Positions 11,640-23,699 of a stretch of 64,000 nucleotides of DNA are shown here, in pieces. The notes beneath the pieces are model-generated. The model made no database searches. It was not told the origin of the DNA and saw only the letters and a program-made list of their open reading frames with translations. The position numbers and the translations under genes are program-made. The stretch's first letter is position 1; the number at the start of each line of letters is the position of its first letter. Source of the stretch: Sclerodactyla briareus (Eukaryota > Echinodermata > Holothuroidea > Dendrochirotida > Sclerodactylidae); the NCBI GenBank assembly GCA_026419785.1, contig JAODTK010004043.1, positions 1-64,000 of the forward strand, written 5' to 3'.

Positions 11640-12500
11640 TTTGGCCCAGATAGTTCTAGCAAAACATTATGCCACTGCCCTCCTCTCTCTCAGTTAAATT
11701 TCAACTGCTGCCCTGGATAAGAATTCATAAAGTCATCCAGAAGAAGGGAAGTAGGTTGGACCCTCCGGGGCTCCACCTGCTGGTGCAAATGGATAGAGAT
11801 GATACCCTCCTCCTAATGCACTTTAACCCTTAACAGTGCTAGGTACAGGAGATATTACTAAACGATATATAATTACCTACAGGCCCCATAATCTTTCAAC
11901 GAAAACGAATACTGAATGAAAATATAAAACTGGAATACAAACTATATATATTTAGGAAGGATGTGACATACAACAGGGGTGGTGTGGCCATTGCAAGTCC
12001 TAATAATATAAATTCTATTCAAAATATACAAGACAACAGCCAGGACCAACCCTTTCTATTAAATTTTCAATGACCATCATAATCCATTAATATTGTTAGT
12101 TACTACAACCCCCACAGAACACTAGGTTAATCCCAAACCTGTCTCAAGGACTGGGTATCTAAATTCTCTAATTATGGGGGATTCAAATTGTCGTACTAAA
12201 ATCTAGGGTCCAATAGGACTACTCCCCATGGCAGACAACCGTTGGAGACCTTTATTATAATAATCTCCACTTTTGCAAATATGAATACAAAAACCAGGAG
12301 GAATCCCCAGAACGGCTCAGAAGTCGAATTACTTAGATCTGGTAATTAGCCTCCAGGGATATTTGCCTCTCCAACCTGTCCACTGAAACGTTGGAGGATG
12401 GCGAAAAGCAACTTAAGTGATCACTATTTAGTTCTTTCCAGTTCCAACTCCAAATAATCCAAACTAACATGAATCCAACTGTTTATTAACTTTTTATAAT
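11640..12500 (+). pseudogene. LINE ORF2 N-terminal endonuclease domain (decayed)
   Basis: Across frames the plus strand shows an endonuclease-like order: YIFRKDVTYNRGGVAIA (about 11938-11990), a strand-like VSYYNPHRTLG (about 12098-12130), GDSNC-like sequence at 12178-12195, and a late SDHYLVLSSS stretch (about 12420-12446), which matches the SDHxP box ending AP-type LINE endonucleases. It lies between ORF1 and the reverse transcriptase, as expected. Numerous stops. Confidence 0.6.
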
Positions 12501-14579
12501 ACTAATAACTTACTGGACTCTTTACAAGAACTGAATTCCTCTGACTCCATGGCCCATTGCCGGGAACGGGCAGTAGTATAAATTTTGTGTGCCAGTTCAA
12601 ATACTTCCTAATCTGCTAGGACTGTTAGATATTTATAGGAATAAAGGCAATAGAAATAAACATGACTTCCGTGCCATACACATATAGACTGAGGTGTCCC
12701 TCTCGCCATTGGCAAGTTACCCCTCAGAAAATCATCCCCCCCTAAAATTAATCTGAAGCCCATCAGTGCTTGTTCGACCTTGGCTGGCCTTCACTCTGCC
12801 TGTCTGAACGAGAAGTTTTGAAAAGTACAGATGGTGGGATGTGGGTGGACATTTGCCCACGTGTTGACTATTTTCAGTATAACTAATGTTATAGGCTAAA
12901 CGGGCCTTCCAAACTGGCAGCACAGAGCGGAGGACTTTTCTATGGATGCAACTCCGGTAATCAATTCCCCATGATTTACACACAAACTGGTCCGTTCCTG
13001 GCTATCCAGGCGCCTCCAAAATCCTCCGGAAAATCGCTCACAAACACGTTTCCAAACTGCTGCGAAGCAGAAGGTCACCCTCGCCACGATAGCAATTCAT
13101 GTACATTAGTGACGCACATTTTGAGCTACCAGGGGGGTATTTTTTAGCATGCTTACTACTCCCGAACCCAAATTTCCGCCGACACGCTTACGAGCACTAT
13201 TTCTCCCTCCTAAATTTTTGGAAACAGCACAAGTGGCCCATTCTATTGAAATTTTAGGCATTTGTAGTCTTGTGAATAACCCCCTTCGATAGATGGCTAA
13301 AACGCCGCATGTCTTTCCTTCTCACAGAACAGAAAATGTACCCAAAAAATATTATGGACTATTTTTGAAGGATAACCTTTTCGGGCGGATGAATCTTCAA
13401 GCTATACTGGTGTGGTCCCCTAAAAACTTGCAGAGAAGAACAGCTGTAAAAAAAGTAATTTGGTTGCCAACTAATCTGGGCTACATCTACTTACTGAGTT
13501 ATGGCTTTTTAGAAGTAGATTGAAGGGATTTGATATTTTCGTCGACCTATTCCGTGGGCACAATTGACACTATCGTTCAGCGATGTCAGTATTCCGTTAT
13601 ATATCTTCCTTTGACCTGCAGGAAAAGTGTGTTCAATTGACCATTAATTCTGGAACCCCGTACTGAATATACAAGTTTAACTTGACCCGTCAACGTTCCC
13701 GATGTTTGTCGCCGTTTGAGCTATTCATAATTTCGATCCTTTTTGAACTTGGCGGGGGGGGGGTGGGGGCAACAGGCTGACTGTATTTTCCTGTTGTCGT
13801 TAGCATTAAGGCCTAATGTTTGCAAGAGGATTGGCTGGGGTGGTGGGGGGGCTAGCAATGACCGGAACTTCTGAATGACAAGCATTCACGTGACCACACA
13901 CTTTTTTACAATTTGTGCGAACTGCCTTACAATTCTTGCAGCTTAAACGCTGCGAGGCGAAAGACCGATGGGGTCGAGATGGCCGATTTTAATGAAAAGG
14001 AAATGCGGTGGCCGCCCTTCAAGGACTGAGCTAAACGATCGGCGTTCAATTGGCAAAGGATATTCCCCCCCCCCCCTCCCTGAAAACCTGACGATATTTC
14101 GGCCAATCCTTCACCGATCTTGCGACGTTTTAAAATGCGTTTTCATGCAATTGATCTGTAAAACTCTATTCTAGGCAGAAAACATCCGATAAACGGAATA
14201 ATTCAAGGCATAATTTTTTTCTTTCTGAAACAGCTACTCGGTGTATTAGGCGCAGGATTAGCGCAGGCGGGCTGTCGTGTCTTCAAGGCATCCAAAATTG
14301 TCATGGAAGGGCTAGTGTCCAGGGGAATTATCCTTAGCCACGTTTGACAAAGGGCTCTAAGACTATTATGGACAACTTTGAAGCAGCTTGCCCAGTCAGC
14401 CACAAAAAAGCAACAACTGGAACTTGAACATCTGAAATCCACCGTTTTAATTAAAGGCACCCCCCAAAAACGGAAAAATTAGGAGGGCATCTATTTAAAA
14501 CAAAGACCGTAAGGACGAAAATGCAGGTAAAGCGCCCACAATATGAAAAAAAAAGGCGGGTGCGGAAAACCAAAGGACT
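12501..14579 (+). other. Unresolved linker or insertion within the Jockey-like LINE
   Basis: This should contain the endonuclease to reverse transcriptase linker but is longer than such linkers usually are. Pieces such as FTHKLVRSWLSRRLQNPPE (about 12973-13030) could be linker. The stretches 13290-13520 and 13960-14180, with a C-run near 14066, are not recognised. At 14220-14460 the plus strand reads LGVLGAGLAQAGCRVFKASK and further helix-like sequence that I cannot place. Part of this is probably a second insertion, but I found no clean boundaries. Confidence 0.35.
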
Positions 14580-15410
14580 AATACTTGGGATGAAATATGC
14601 AACGACATAGAAAACAGAGAACACACCCTCCCAAATTTTGGCGTAGGCAAAGGTTATTTAACAAAAACACCTATAGTAATTAATACCCAGCTTAAAGGAC
14701 GCCGAACGGCAGACCATACTTTCCGATTCCTGTCAGTATGTCACCTTATGGCTGACACCTTCGAAAAAAATCTTTCCAAACACCAAATAACGCTCTATTT
14801 TCAGAAACAAACTTTAACGAAATTCATCGTAAGTAATGAAACGATTATTTTTGACACAGATTTCAACAATTCCAGATCATCACAACACGGATTATCGATT
14901 AGTGAAAAGGACTTCGATGTAGCCCTGGGAAACCCTTAAAAACTTCCGTCCTGATTATTAGATGGACGTCCGGTATGTAATTCAAGAAATTGCCGAATAA
15001 TGCCAAAGCTGTTATCCTTGCCTTTTTTAACTTACTGGATGAAAGGGGGATATTTCATATGTTTCCTGAAGAAAGCCAAAACAATTCTGCTCCCCAAGCC
15101 TGGAAAGTCGCTCAATCAGAACAACTATCGCCCCATGAGCTTTCTTTCTTATGTGTGGGAACTTTTTGAGCGCTGCCCTGGTCAGTTCCAACTAAGGATT
15201 TCCTGGAAAATAGTAATATGCTTATTAACGAAAATCAGTTGCTTTCCGGAAGGGTTAGGGGCACTCCAATGCCCTGTTACGCTTCGGAGGAAATACATAA
15301 AAATATGGTTTCCAAGAGGAAGGAGGAGAGAAAATCACCACGGGCAGTTTTCCTAGATGCGGAGGAGAAAAAGGATGTGAACAAACATGGCGTCGCGATT
15401 CGTTTTGAAA
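14580..15410 (+). pseudogene. LINE reverse transcriptase, N-terminal part
   Basis: Successive frames give DEICNDIENREHTLPNFG, TADHTFRFLSVCHLMADTFE, a P.AV.IL..LLDERG block, and then the clear motif AKTILLPKPGKSLNQNNYRP (15078-15134), with LINENQ and RGTPMPC downstream. The last recognisable block is KSPRAVFLDAEEKKDV (about 15334-15378), the catalytic LDAEKAFD motif of the family damaged by substitutions. The domain ends abruptly near 15410 and resumes near 19050. Confidence 0.8.
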
Positions 15411-18400
15411 AAGGGGGGGAAGGGGGACCACATCGAAAACAAAATGACCATCGATGGAGCGCCACCACGGTTGGCGCGAAGCGTACAAAGAATAACCAAT
15501 TTTAGCTTTTTTCATACCCTCCAGATCGCCGGAACTTGAACGGCACTTGTCAGACTCGATAGGCACCCATCTACAGTTTGATTTGAGTAAAGGACAGACA
15601 AAAAGTTGTTCATTGTTTGCAGACTAAGATGATTTACCGCATATCACACTTGGTATTTTATTACCTTTTCACTCTGGCTCTGTTTGCGTGCGATTCAGGG
15701 GTCTACCGAATTGTCTCTATGGTGGGATCGAAGTGAAAAGCCCATAGGCGTACGGGACCAATTCCAATTAGGAGCAGTAAATATTGGCCGACGAAATTTT
15801 TATCAGTCATAAAGACTCCCATCGCGCGCGAAAGCGAGCGGAATTTTTGATGTGTTCCGGGCATGTTATCGAAGAAAAGTCAAGTACAGCGAAAATCAGG
15901 CATTTTTCACTTGCCTTTTTCCTTTCCAAATTTCACGAATTTTCGCCCGATTTTCATCTCAAGAAAAAATGGGGCCGGGGGGGCCGTCTGCCCCAGGGCT
16001 TCTGAATTATTCGAGTGAACAAAATTATTCGAAGCATTACATCGATATTCACAACGCCTGGTAAAAAAAAAACGAAAAATGATGCACTTTTGGCTTTTCG
16101 ATTCAAAACTTCGAACACTCGGTATGAAACATGAGTAATCCCTTCGACTTCGGCCTAGTGGGTCCAGATCTTTCAGTGGGGTCCGCACCTGGAATTAGTG
16201 GACATTTTCAACGCGATTATTGTTCGGTAAACAATAATTGAATCAGTTAATAGACGATCATCAAATTATGATTAAGTCCCTGTGAACCACCGACACACCC
16301 ACTATAATAAAAGTACCAGGTGCATGGTACACGTTCACAGGATAGTAGATTGGGCAGAACAATTACCCAGAATAAAAAAGTTATTGGATTTCATGCAGTT
16401 GATATGCACACTTATAGCACACGATGCGCCGAAAATCGGCCACAATCCAATAATGAAAACACTTTTCGTTTTTATTTTGCCAAAAATTTCTTCCATTATT
16501 TCTACCGAATTCGGGTTTGGTATTTTTCGTCGTGTGTTACTCTCAAATTCTTCTGCAACCGGCAGCCCGACCAGGGCTCGGATATTATGACTGATTTTGC
16601 CCTAAAGTTGGTCTGTAACGTTACGTGATATTACTTTACATTCATTACTACTGTTGGGCATAGATTCACAGTGTCACCTAACTTGGGGTGCCAAAATGAA
16701 TGAAAAATAATGTTTGCCAATAGCAATATACGGGTATGATGCTAGACTATTTCCAATCCAAGGGGCGAGTCTTTGTGCGGTCGTGACCCCCCACTTTTGG
16801 TCCTCCCGTACATATGGTTTTCACTCTGACCACCTGGGGACCCCAACTTTCAGACAGGAGAATTGCCCCCTGGCTATTACGCAAGCAAATGTGTTGCCAG
16901 TGCAAGCTTGTTTGAGCATTCATGTGAACATTTGGTTCCTCATGCATTCGTATCGTCGACTGCAGAATAATACATTCGAAAGGAGAAAAAAGTTGCTGAC
17001 GAGTGGCCTAGGCGTACGGGACCGTTCTGTTTTTAGCAGAACATGCTTTGCCTAAACTCGACAGAAATAGCAGCACCGCGTGCGGAGCGCGCGAGAAAAT
17101 TTGCATGTTGTTCGGGCCTTGATTGACAAATCAGGCTGGTCAGCAAAACATTGGGCATTCCTTCACTTTTGCTTTTCTGTCCAGATTTCCCGAATTATTG
17201 TCAATTGTTGCCCGAATTTTTCATCTCAGATAACTTTGCGCTCTGCAAAAGGCTACGCAATTTGGTCCGAGACAGAAGTCAAAGCAGTTTGGATTACAAT
17301 AAGGATTGTGAAACAAACTAAGGTAGCATAGTTACTCTGGCCAGTCTGGGGATTGTTTTATTGGTGAGGTATTTCGCCCTGCGAAATTAGTAAGGGCCAA
17401 TGTGGTTTCATGTGCAGGAATTGAAAAGAAAACGAGAATCCGTCACTGAGGTCTAGATTTATGTTCACCTGGTCGCAGCAGTGACGTAAGACATTTCTGC
17501 TAGCGAGGGCTACAGTATTAGGGCCCGGTGAGAGGGGTCTCAGGCCGTCAGGGTTTACACGTCCCCTTTAAAAAGTTTCGGCTTTAGGTGCAAAATTCAT
17601 GCGCTAAAATGTGATTTTTTTGGGCGAAAATGTGCTGACCATCAGCAGGCAGTAAGTTCCTTCTTTTGGTTATTGGTCTGATACCCTACCTTCTGTGGGA
17701 CCACCTCAGTTGGAGTGGGGTAACAAGGCCCCACCCCTGGACGTCAGACGGTTAGACCCTTCTAGAGAACCAAGGTTATAAAATTCGTGTGCCCTAGTAC
17801 CGTTCTCAGACGGAAAATTTTGATGCATACACAAAGTTGTTCGAATTTTGTTGCAAATTCATGAAGGGCGAACATCACAAAAAGTCGAAAGTGCGAATTC
17901 GCACGGTTTTCTGGTATAGTCTATGAATTTAAAAAATGCTAATTTCATACTTTGCCAGAATTATAACAACTTCTTTCCTGGGTTTTGTTAACATAACATA
18001 TTCATTCCTTTATAGCGCATTACAAGAAGGGAAGATTTGACGCGCTTCCCACAATTGGTTCTGTCTCGTTGCGGAATCATGGGCCACAGACTGTGTTGTT
18101 GGAATTGAAGTGAAAGATATATATTGTTCAAATCGGGGTGCATAGGTCTATCGATGCCCTCAGTGGCTGGAAATGCGATGTCTAAGAAGCAATTTGTAAA
18201 ATATAGTCCAGAATGCACAAAATTGTACTCAAAATATTTTGCACGGATCTCATAGCTATCGTGAACGTGGTCTACAGTGCTGACAGCGAAAAAACCATCA
18301 GCGATAAACCGAAACGGACGAAGTTTTCGCATCTTTCTTGGGACATCGCAAAATTCACAACGGTCCAACTTGGCCAAGATTGACAAATTTTTGCTCAATC

Positions 18401-19048
18401 ATCGGGGTTGGACAAGAGAAATCGGCAAGATGTGGACATGGGACCATTTATCACTTTGGAAGGTTTGTATGCCTGAATGTGCCTATTCTTTGCCCAAGCG
18501 GTTGTCATCGACCTGCCAAACTTGGCTTTTACTTCCATAATGTGTTGAAGCAGTGGCTCAGCAGTCTGTAGTTTTCTCCTCATCCGAGCGTATGCCAACG
18601 CCGCTTCGTGTTATAATCAATGGACTTTTTATTGTGAATCTACCTTTGTTGAGAAAAAAACAAATGGAAAAATCAACTATGTTTCGAGTGAGAAAACTTG
18701 CACAAAAAGCTTCATATCGCCAGAATATGCCTTCAAAATGCATTGCGCTCACACGACACTATAGAAGCACCAGTTACAGGTCATCTGCGCGCGCCGCGCG
18801 CAGAAAAGAAATTTTGGACAATCGGGTTCAGGATTAAAGGCCACTTGTGGTCTTGTGAGGGCGCTTTCTCAATATGGTTCAGCCCACACAGCACGTAACG
18901 CGATAACGTGTGAAAAACGGACATGTACTTTCGTCTTCATCGAGGATCAAAAAAGTGTGGGGGGGGGGAGGACGTGATTTGATGTCCCCCCCTTCGAAAA
19001 GTGGGGGGGGGGACGTGACCCCCTGTCCCCCCCCCAGGATCGACGCCC
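15411..19048. mobile_element. Insertion of about 3.6 kb inside the LINE reverse transcriptase, composite and unidentified
   Basis: The LINE reading frame stops near LDAE..DV..HG and continues near 19053 with NGLIALKP, so this block is inserted. It carries G- and C-runs at both ends (15411-15428; 18958-19036). It also contains two diverged copies of a unit beginning GGCGTACGGGACC, at about 15746-15990 and 17008-17235. They share a run resembling CACTTTTGCCTTTTC and a downstream CGAATTTT...TTTTCATCTCA. The unit resembles non-autonomous DNA-transposon debris. I found no unambiguous terminal inverted repeats or target duplication. Confidence 0.5.
17988..18598 (-). CDS. Two consecutive unidentified minus-strand reading frames
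   Basis: A 67-codon frame (18598-18395) and a 136-codon frame (18398-17988) lie end to end with a 4-base overlap, as if one reading were split by a frameshift. The second contains CEFCDVPRKMRKLRPFRF and DHVHDSYEIRAKYFEY, protein-like in composition, but I recognise no family. It sits inside the block interrupting the Jockey-like LINE, so a transposon-encoded protein is the natural guess. That is inference from context only. Confidence 0.3.
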
Positions 19049-20000
19049 ATGATGACCAAAAATGGTTTAATTGCCCTTAAACCAAAAATAGTCTAAGATA
19101 ATATGTTAGGCTTCATTTCTTCATTCCTTTCTAATCGGAGTCTGCTTTATGTATTTTTTTTTTATGGAGCGGTACTCCAGGATATCGATCTGAGTGCCGG
19201 CACCCCACAGGGCTCAGTCCTAAGTCCGGATGTTCTAAATCAATAGTTATGATATTCTAAACCGGTGGATAAATCTCACAATTTGCTGATGATTAGCTAT
19301 TGGGATACTTCAGGAAGTCTCGCCTTTAACATGAAGAGAATTCAGGGTGGATCTTAAAAGAATAAGAAAAGACTGGTGCTGCCTCTGGAGAATTAAAATA
19401 AACCCAACAAAAAGTCAAATTTAATACATTTCAACAACAAACAGCAAGTCAATAGAGATTTTCATGAGAAAATAATACTCTTAATACCCCAATACCGGTA
19501 GTAAAGACCACAACCTTCCTTGGGGTCACTTTGATACAATTCTAAAGTTCAAACTCAGAAGACATCGTGGTAGCCAAAGTTCAATATAAAATAGGACCCT
19601 CAGAAACCTTTGCTCCAACAACTTTATTTCTACAAGACTGGTTTGATAATATTCAAAGCCTATTCATATACGTTCCATCCTGGAATATGGTGGACAGGTG
19701 GAATGGCTTTTGCCTCATCATTGCTATACCACAGACTTCAAACGTTGGAACGTTTTATTTCAAGCCCTGAGAGCAATAATCAAAGCTCTGAGCTAACCCC
19801 AGAAAAGAAGTATTTGCCGCAACGAACACTATTACGTAAGGAAAGGATTTTAAACTGAAATATGAAACATAGAATTAATAACAAAGATATGATCCCACAT
19901 CAAGAAATAGTTCAACACAAGTATTAACATGACCCACTCAAACAAATAAAAACGTCGTTAGGGATGTTGTTCCAGGAGGAGGAGTATAGGGGTGGCTAGC
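19049..20000 (+). pseudogene. LINE reverse transcriptase, C-terminal part
   Basis: The reading resumes with LGFISSFLSNRSL (about 19110-19150), then DLSAGTPQGSVLSP (19184-19228), a damaged catalytic ADD region with SYWDTSGS near 19300, DWCCLWRIKINPTKSQ (about 19370-19420), a TTTFLGVT block (19510-19535) and the thumb with SILEYGGQVE and ALRAIIKALS (19670-19790). Multiple frameshifts. It completes the domain begun at 14580. Confidence 0.8.
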
Positions 20001-20353
20001 GGATGGCTGAGTACTGGGGATGGGGGTGGGGAGATGGCTTATTCGGGGGAGTTTTCTCCACGTCACCAGTCTCTCCATCCATATCCCCTTTCATTGGATA
20101 TGCCTCCCATTGCCCGAGTTTGGTTGGTTCAGAATTGTTGTTCTGGCATCCTGCTCTGCCACCGGGGAGAAAACAAAAAATAATATTTTTGGGGGGGGTT
20201 TTTCTCGGTTTTTCCTCCCAAAGTAGTGTCCCACTGTTTATTTATTATTTGCAGTATATATGATGAAATATTCAAAAATATCAAAATTAAAAGGAAGAAT
20301 TCCTATATGGAGAAGAGGACACTCTGTGTCCCGAAATCCTCACACATATTACC
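20001..20353 (+). other. 3' tail of the Jockey-like LINE insertion
   Basis: Non-coding, with G-rich stretches (20020-20060 and 20190-20200), ending at the right-hand copy of the target duplication. A poly(A) tail is not evident. The tail may have decayed, or the end may carry other short insertions. Confidence 0.4.
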
Positions 20354-20368
20354 ATACAGTGTCGAACG
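20354..20368. repeat. Right target-site duplication of the Jockey-like LINE
   Basis: Exact 15-base copy of the left duplication, lying inside the catalytic FDTV region of the interrupted CR1-like reverse transcriptase. Confidence 0.85.
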
Positions 20369-21670
20369 ATTTTGACAAATCTAGGAATAAACCCAACGAA
20401 TACTGCCGATTATTAAAACCTTGTAAAATATAGCGGTCAAGTCAGGCAAGCCATATAGGAGTTATATTTCTACGAAACCAAACGGAGAGGGGGAAATCAA
20501 TATCATGCTATCAATGAAAACGAATAAGACGATATAGAACAATTTCTCAAGAAGTTTCAATAAGCTAGGAAGAATCGCATATCGGTCTGAATTCGAGGGC
20601 AAGTTAGTCTGACCCGATTTAAAAAAGGAATGACTGTGGCAATCTTCGTTTCCCGGAGAACGATGCCAGAAGACAATGACAGATTAAAAATATGTGCAAG
20701 GGGTGAGCAAATGGCTAAAGATGATTTACGTAAAATTGACACAGGTACCATATCGATCCCACTGGAAGTGGTTGGACGGAGATTATTCATGATTTCTGTT
20801 ATCTCCGAAGGGTCGTTGGAGAGAGAAAAAAAGAACTTGGGACATTGTTATTAGGTAGAAAACCAACAAAAGTAAGTGCACAGTCAGGTATTTTGCTGCA
20901 AGTTCGCCAGCAATGCCCGAGAAATAATCATGAAAACGTATCAGCAAATTTCAGGAGTTAGTTCTGTATCATATTATTATATATAATCCTCTCGACAGAA
21001 TCACTGGCGGTTCTTGACTTAATTCGCTGATTAATATTTTTCCACAGCTTTGCGGAATACGATTGCACTCATCAAATAAATTGTTGTAATATAGCATTCC
21101 TCAATAAGGTTGTAAGAATGTTCCTGTAAGTGATAATCTACCCTTATTAGTGCTGTGGTGAATTTTGATATACTTATGATAACGTTTATTTTTCGTATTG
21201 ATCCCCCCCCCCGGACCTAATGAGACCACGTGGTAATCCAAGGTACGTTTTGCGGGGGTTTCTGCGAGTAATAGCTGGTGGAGAGGGAAGTGATTAGTAA
21301 ATTATGCAGAATAACATCGACAAAACGCTTATAAGCACAGTTAACATCGGTAATCTGATATAGCCCATCCCAATGATAGGTACTTAATGTCTGTACGAAA
21401 TTGTGTGTGTTTCTCTCATTAATACACCTTCTATAATGCCGAGGGGTTTCCCCTTTAAAGGCTAAGCCAGAAGAATGCTGAACACAGAATACAGGTAAGT
21501 GATCACTAACATCGTTACTACAATACCTGCAGACAAATTGTGCTTGGAGCCGTTACACTAATATATTAATCAATTAACGTGAAAGTATCTTCAGTTATAC
21601 GAGTGGGTCTTGAAAAAAGGGGCATGAACGAGCAAGAAAAAACTGCATCTAGAAAACTAGTTACATGATT
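20354..21670 (-). mobile_element. CR1-like non-LTR retrotransposon, 5' half (endonuclease end and start of reverse transcriptase)
   Basis: The minus strand encodes the end of an apurinic-type endonuclease, with TRITEDTFTLID and SDHLPVFCVQHSS (near 21490-21510). The linker YRRCINERNTHNFVQ follows, then LWKNINQRIK, a FNDYFSG-like stretch and the early reverse transcriptase: TSSGIDMVPVSIL (about 20745-20785), then LLEKLF, FGFRRNITPIW and SLGLFLDLSKSFDTV (20357-20400). It stops mid-domain at FDTV. The same reading continues at 10437 downward (HYILL..KLS..GIR..), showing that both pieces are one element. Frames are broken in several places. Confidence 0.85.
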
Positions 21671-21807
21671 ATCAGTCCCCTAATGTAAGTAATGTTATTC
21701 ATTATTTAGGTCATCAAAAGGGTTATTCTAAGACTTGACAATGCTTCTAAGTGCCTAATAACCCATTGTCTTACTCACTCTACAATGCTTCCCAGCAAAA
21801 TTCTACT

Positions 21808-22115
21808 GAGACATGTACACAAGCGGAAGGATGCCCTCCCAAACTTGGTATCCCACCCTGGGGTTTCTCTGCTGTGCAGTTGCTTGGCATCCTTTGAAAA
21901 CTGAAGCAATCAACTCAAGCAATCTCATGTATGACCGTAGCGTAAAGTATATGGCGAGGTGAATCGCCAAATTGAACGAAACCAACGAGACATGTACACA
22001 AGCAGATTAATTACATGAGCTGTTCACTCTACCAATCCTAAACAAACACTGAAGCAGCCCAACTCAAGCAATCTCATGTATGATCGTAGCGTTGAGTATG
22101 TGGCGAGGTAGAATC
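21808..22115 (+). repeat. Imperfect tandem duplication, about 150-180 bp
   Basis: GAGACATGTACACAAGC occurs at 21808 and 21987, and a block of about 55 bases starting CAACTCAAGCAATCTCATG occurs at 21911 and 22060. The unequal spacing (179 and 149) shows a deletion in the second unit. It lies just beyond the 5' end of the CR1-like LINE. Confidence 0.75.
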
Positions 22116-23699
22116 ATCCATTACACCTAATCTCGGCGACAGTGACTTACCAACTAGGTTTTCCCCGCGCCTTGTATATCCAGATGGGAAAACTGGGGAA
22201 CCCGCCTCAACTAAACAAATTAAATTTAGCGTTGACTTACAAACATTCGACATCTGGTACATATCTTCCAAGTTACCATATATGAACCACACAGCCATGG
22301 TTCATTAGTATACAATAACGCTGGCGGGAAAAATGTTTCTCTTTCCCTGAAGAGGGAAGTACATATTTTTGGACACAGAAAGAGAAATGAATTTCCACAT
22401 ATGACACTGATTGTCCTTACTATGCTGATTAATTGAACTATCCCTTACCTTCTGGGTAAAAATAAACATATGACTCGCATCAGTTTAAAACATTTATACC
22501 TCTTACCGGTAATGATGATCTCTCCCTATCTGTACCATTCACATCCATGACCATTTTTTCTTCAAATGATTCATCCCCATACCTGACCGCTCACAAAATA
22601 TATCAAGATATTTAACCTTTGCAGGCATTTCTCACGCGTAGTGGCCAACAAAACCGTAGCGTCCATTAGCAGCGAGTGTAGCAACTTTAAGTAATTATTT
22701 TTAGCACATTGGTCTTAAATCCCTGCTAGCTATGGCAGCCATAATTACGCCACCCTACCCCGAAGAGCGCAATGCTGCTATCAAAGCTTCACGGGGTACC
22801 CTATAGCCTTAAGAAAATCAATGTAAGTGACATACAATTTCTTCCATTTCAACTCTAAGAACATGTTCGGCATACAACCACGACCCGACTAAGCACCAGC
22901 TCACTCTCTGTTAGGTTTGAATCACTTCTCTAACGCTGAACAAAAAACAATATCATACAACCTGGCAACATTGTTCATAATGTTATTACCAAGGTAATTT
23001 CTACAGCTCATTTCATTTCACCTTTTTGAAACACAAACAGCCTACAAAACGACCTTTCTAGAGGAACTTGGCTTACAGAAAACACAACATTGAACAAAAT
23101 AGTAGAAGCTACAATCTACCCAACTGGCAGCCCACACCAAAATACCTGGGGAACCCCCGAAGCCCACTTTTAGCCCAATTTTTTTTTAAATTGCATCATT
23201 CACCAGGCGAAAAAGGGTCATCAGGTCATCAAGAATTGACACATATGGGCAATAACCCGCAATATTCGTTCCATATGCGGTGTTAAACCTGGCGGGTTCA
23301 AAAAATTCTCAAAGTGTTGCCTAACAGCCTCGTCAGTTGGCTTCTCCTCTGGCTCGGATCTGCCAGACACAAGAGCACCATTCCAATTTATTTTATTCCA
23401 CGTTGCTCTAGCATCCTACCCTTTGCAATATCTTCCCGATCATGGATTCCTGGCATACTGCCACTTTGCACCATAGCCGCTCTACCGCAGTCATATGACC
23501 CCTCTCTCATTTCATTCACAATAACATTGATACCACAGCCTTGAGAATAACAGGCTCTGACAAGTTGCATAGGAAATCTAATCTTGTCGATATGATAACG
23601 CCCTTACTGCTTTTTTGGTTTAAACCCAGGCAAATCAACCTTGTCTAGATAGGACAATCGCGCCTCAACTCAACAGAATGAGGTTTACTTAGAACGAAA
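22116..23699. other. No recognised feature
   Basis: Only short frames. The stretch lies between the tandem duplication and the YADD-type LINE tail. It may hold the start of further repeats, but none was identified. Confidence 0.3.

Larger units (their letters stand above)
10438..20353 (+). mobile_element. Jockey-like non-LTR retrotransposon inserted into the CR1-like LINE; itself interrupted
   Basis: The interval is bounded by the 15-bp direct repeat ATACAGTGTCGAACG (10423-10437 and 20354-20368). On the plus strand it holds, in LINE order: a 5' leader, a gag-like ORF1 with zinc knuckles, an endonuclease, reverse transcriptase part 1, about 3.6 kb of foreign sequence, reverse transcriptase part 2, and a 3' tail. 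Jockey affinity is suggested by the PKPGK...NYRP and GTPQGSVLSP style. The element is old: stops and frameshifts are frequent. No clear poly(A) is visible at the 3' junction, so the last few hundred bases before 20353 may be secondary sequence. Confidence 0.8.

Noticed and set aside
20281..20460. Plus-strand reading EEDTLCPEILTHI, resembling the C-terminal tail of some LINEs
   Set aside because: Beyond 20354 the minus strand clearly encodes the CR1-like catalytic domain, so at least the second half of the plus reading is a shadow. The first half alone is too short.
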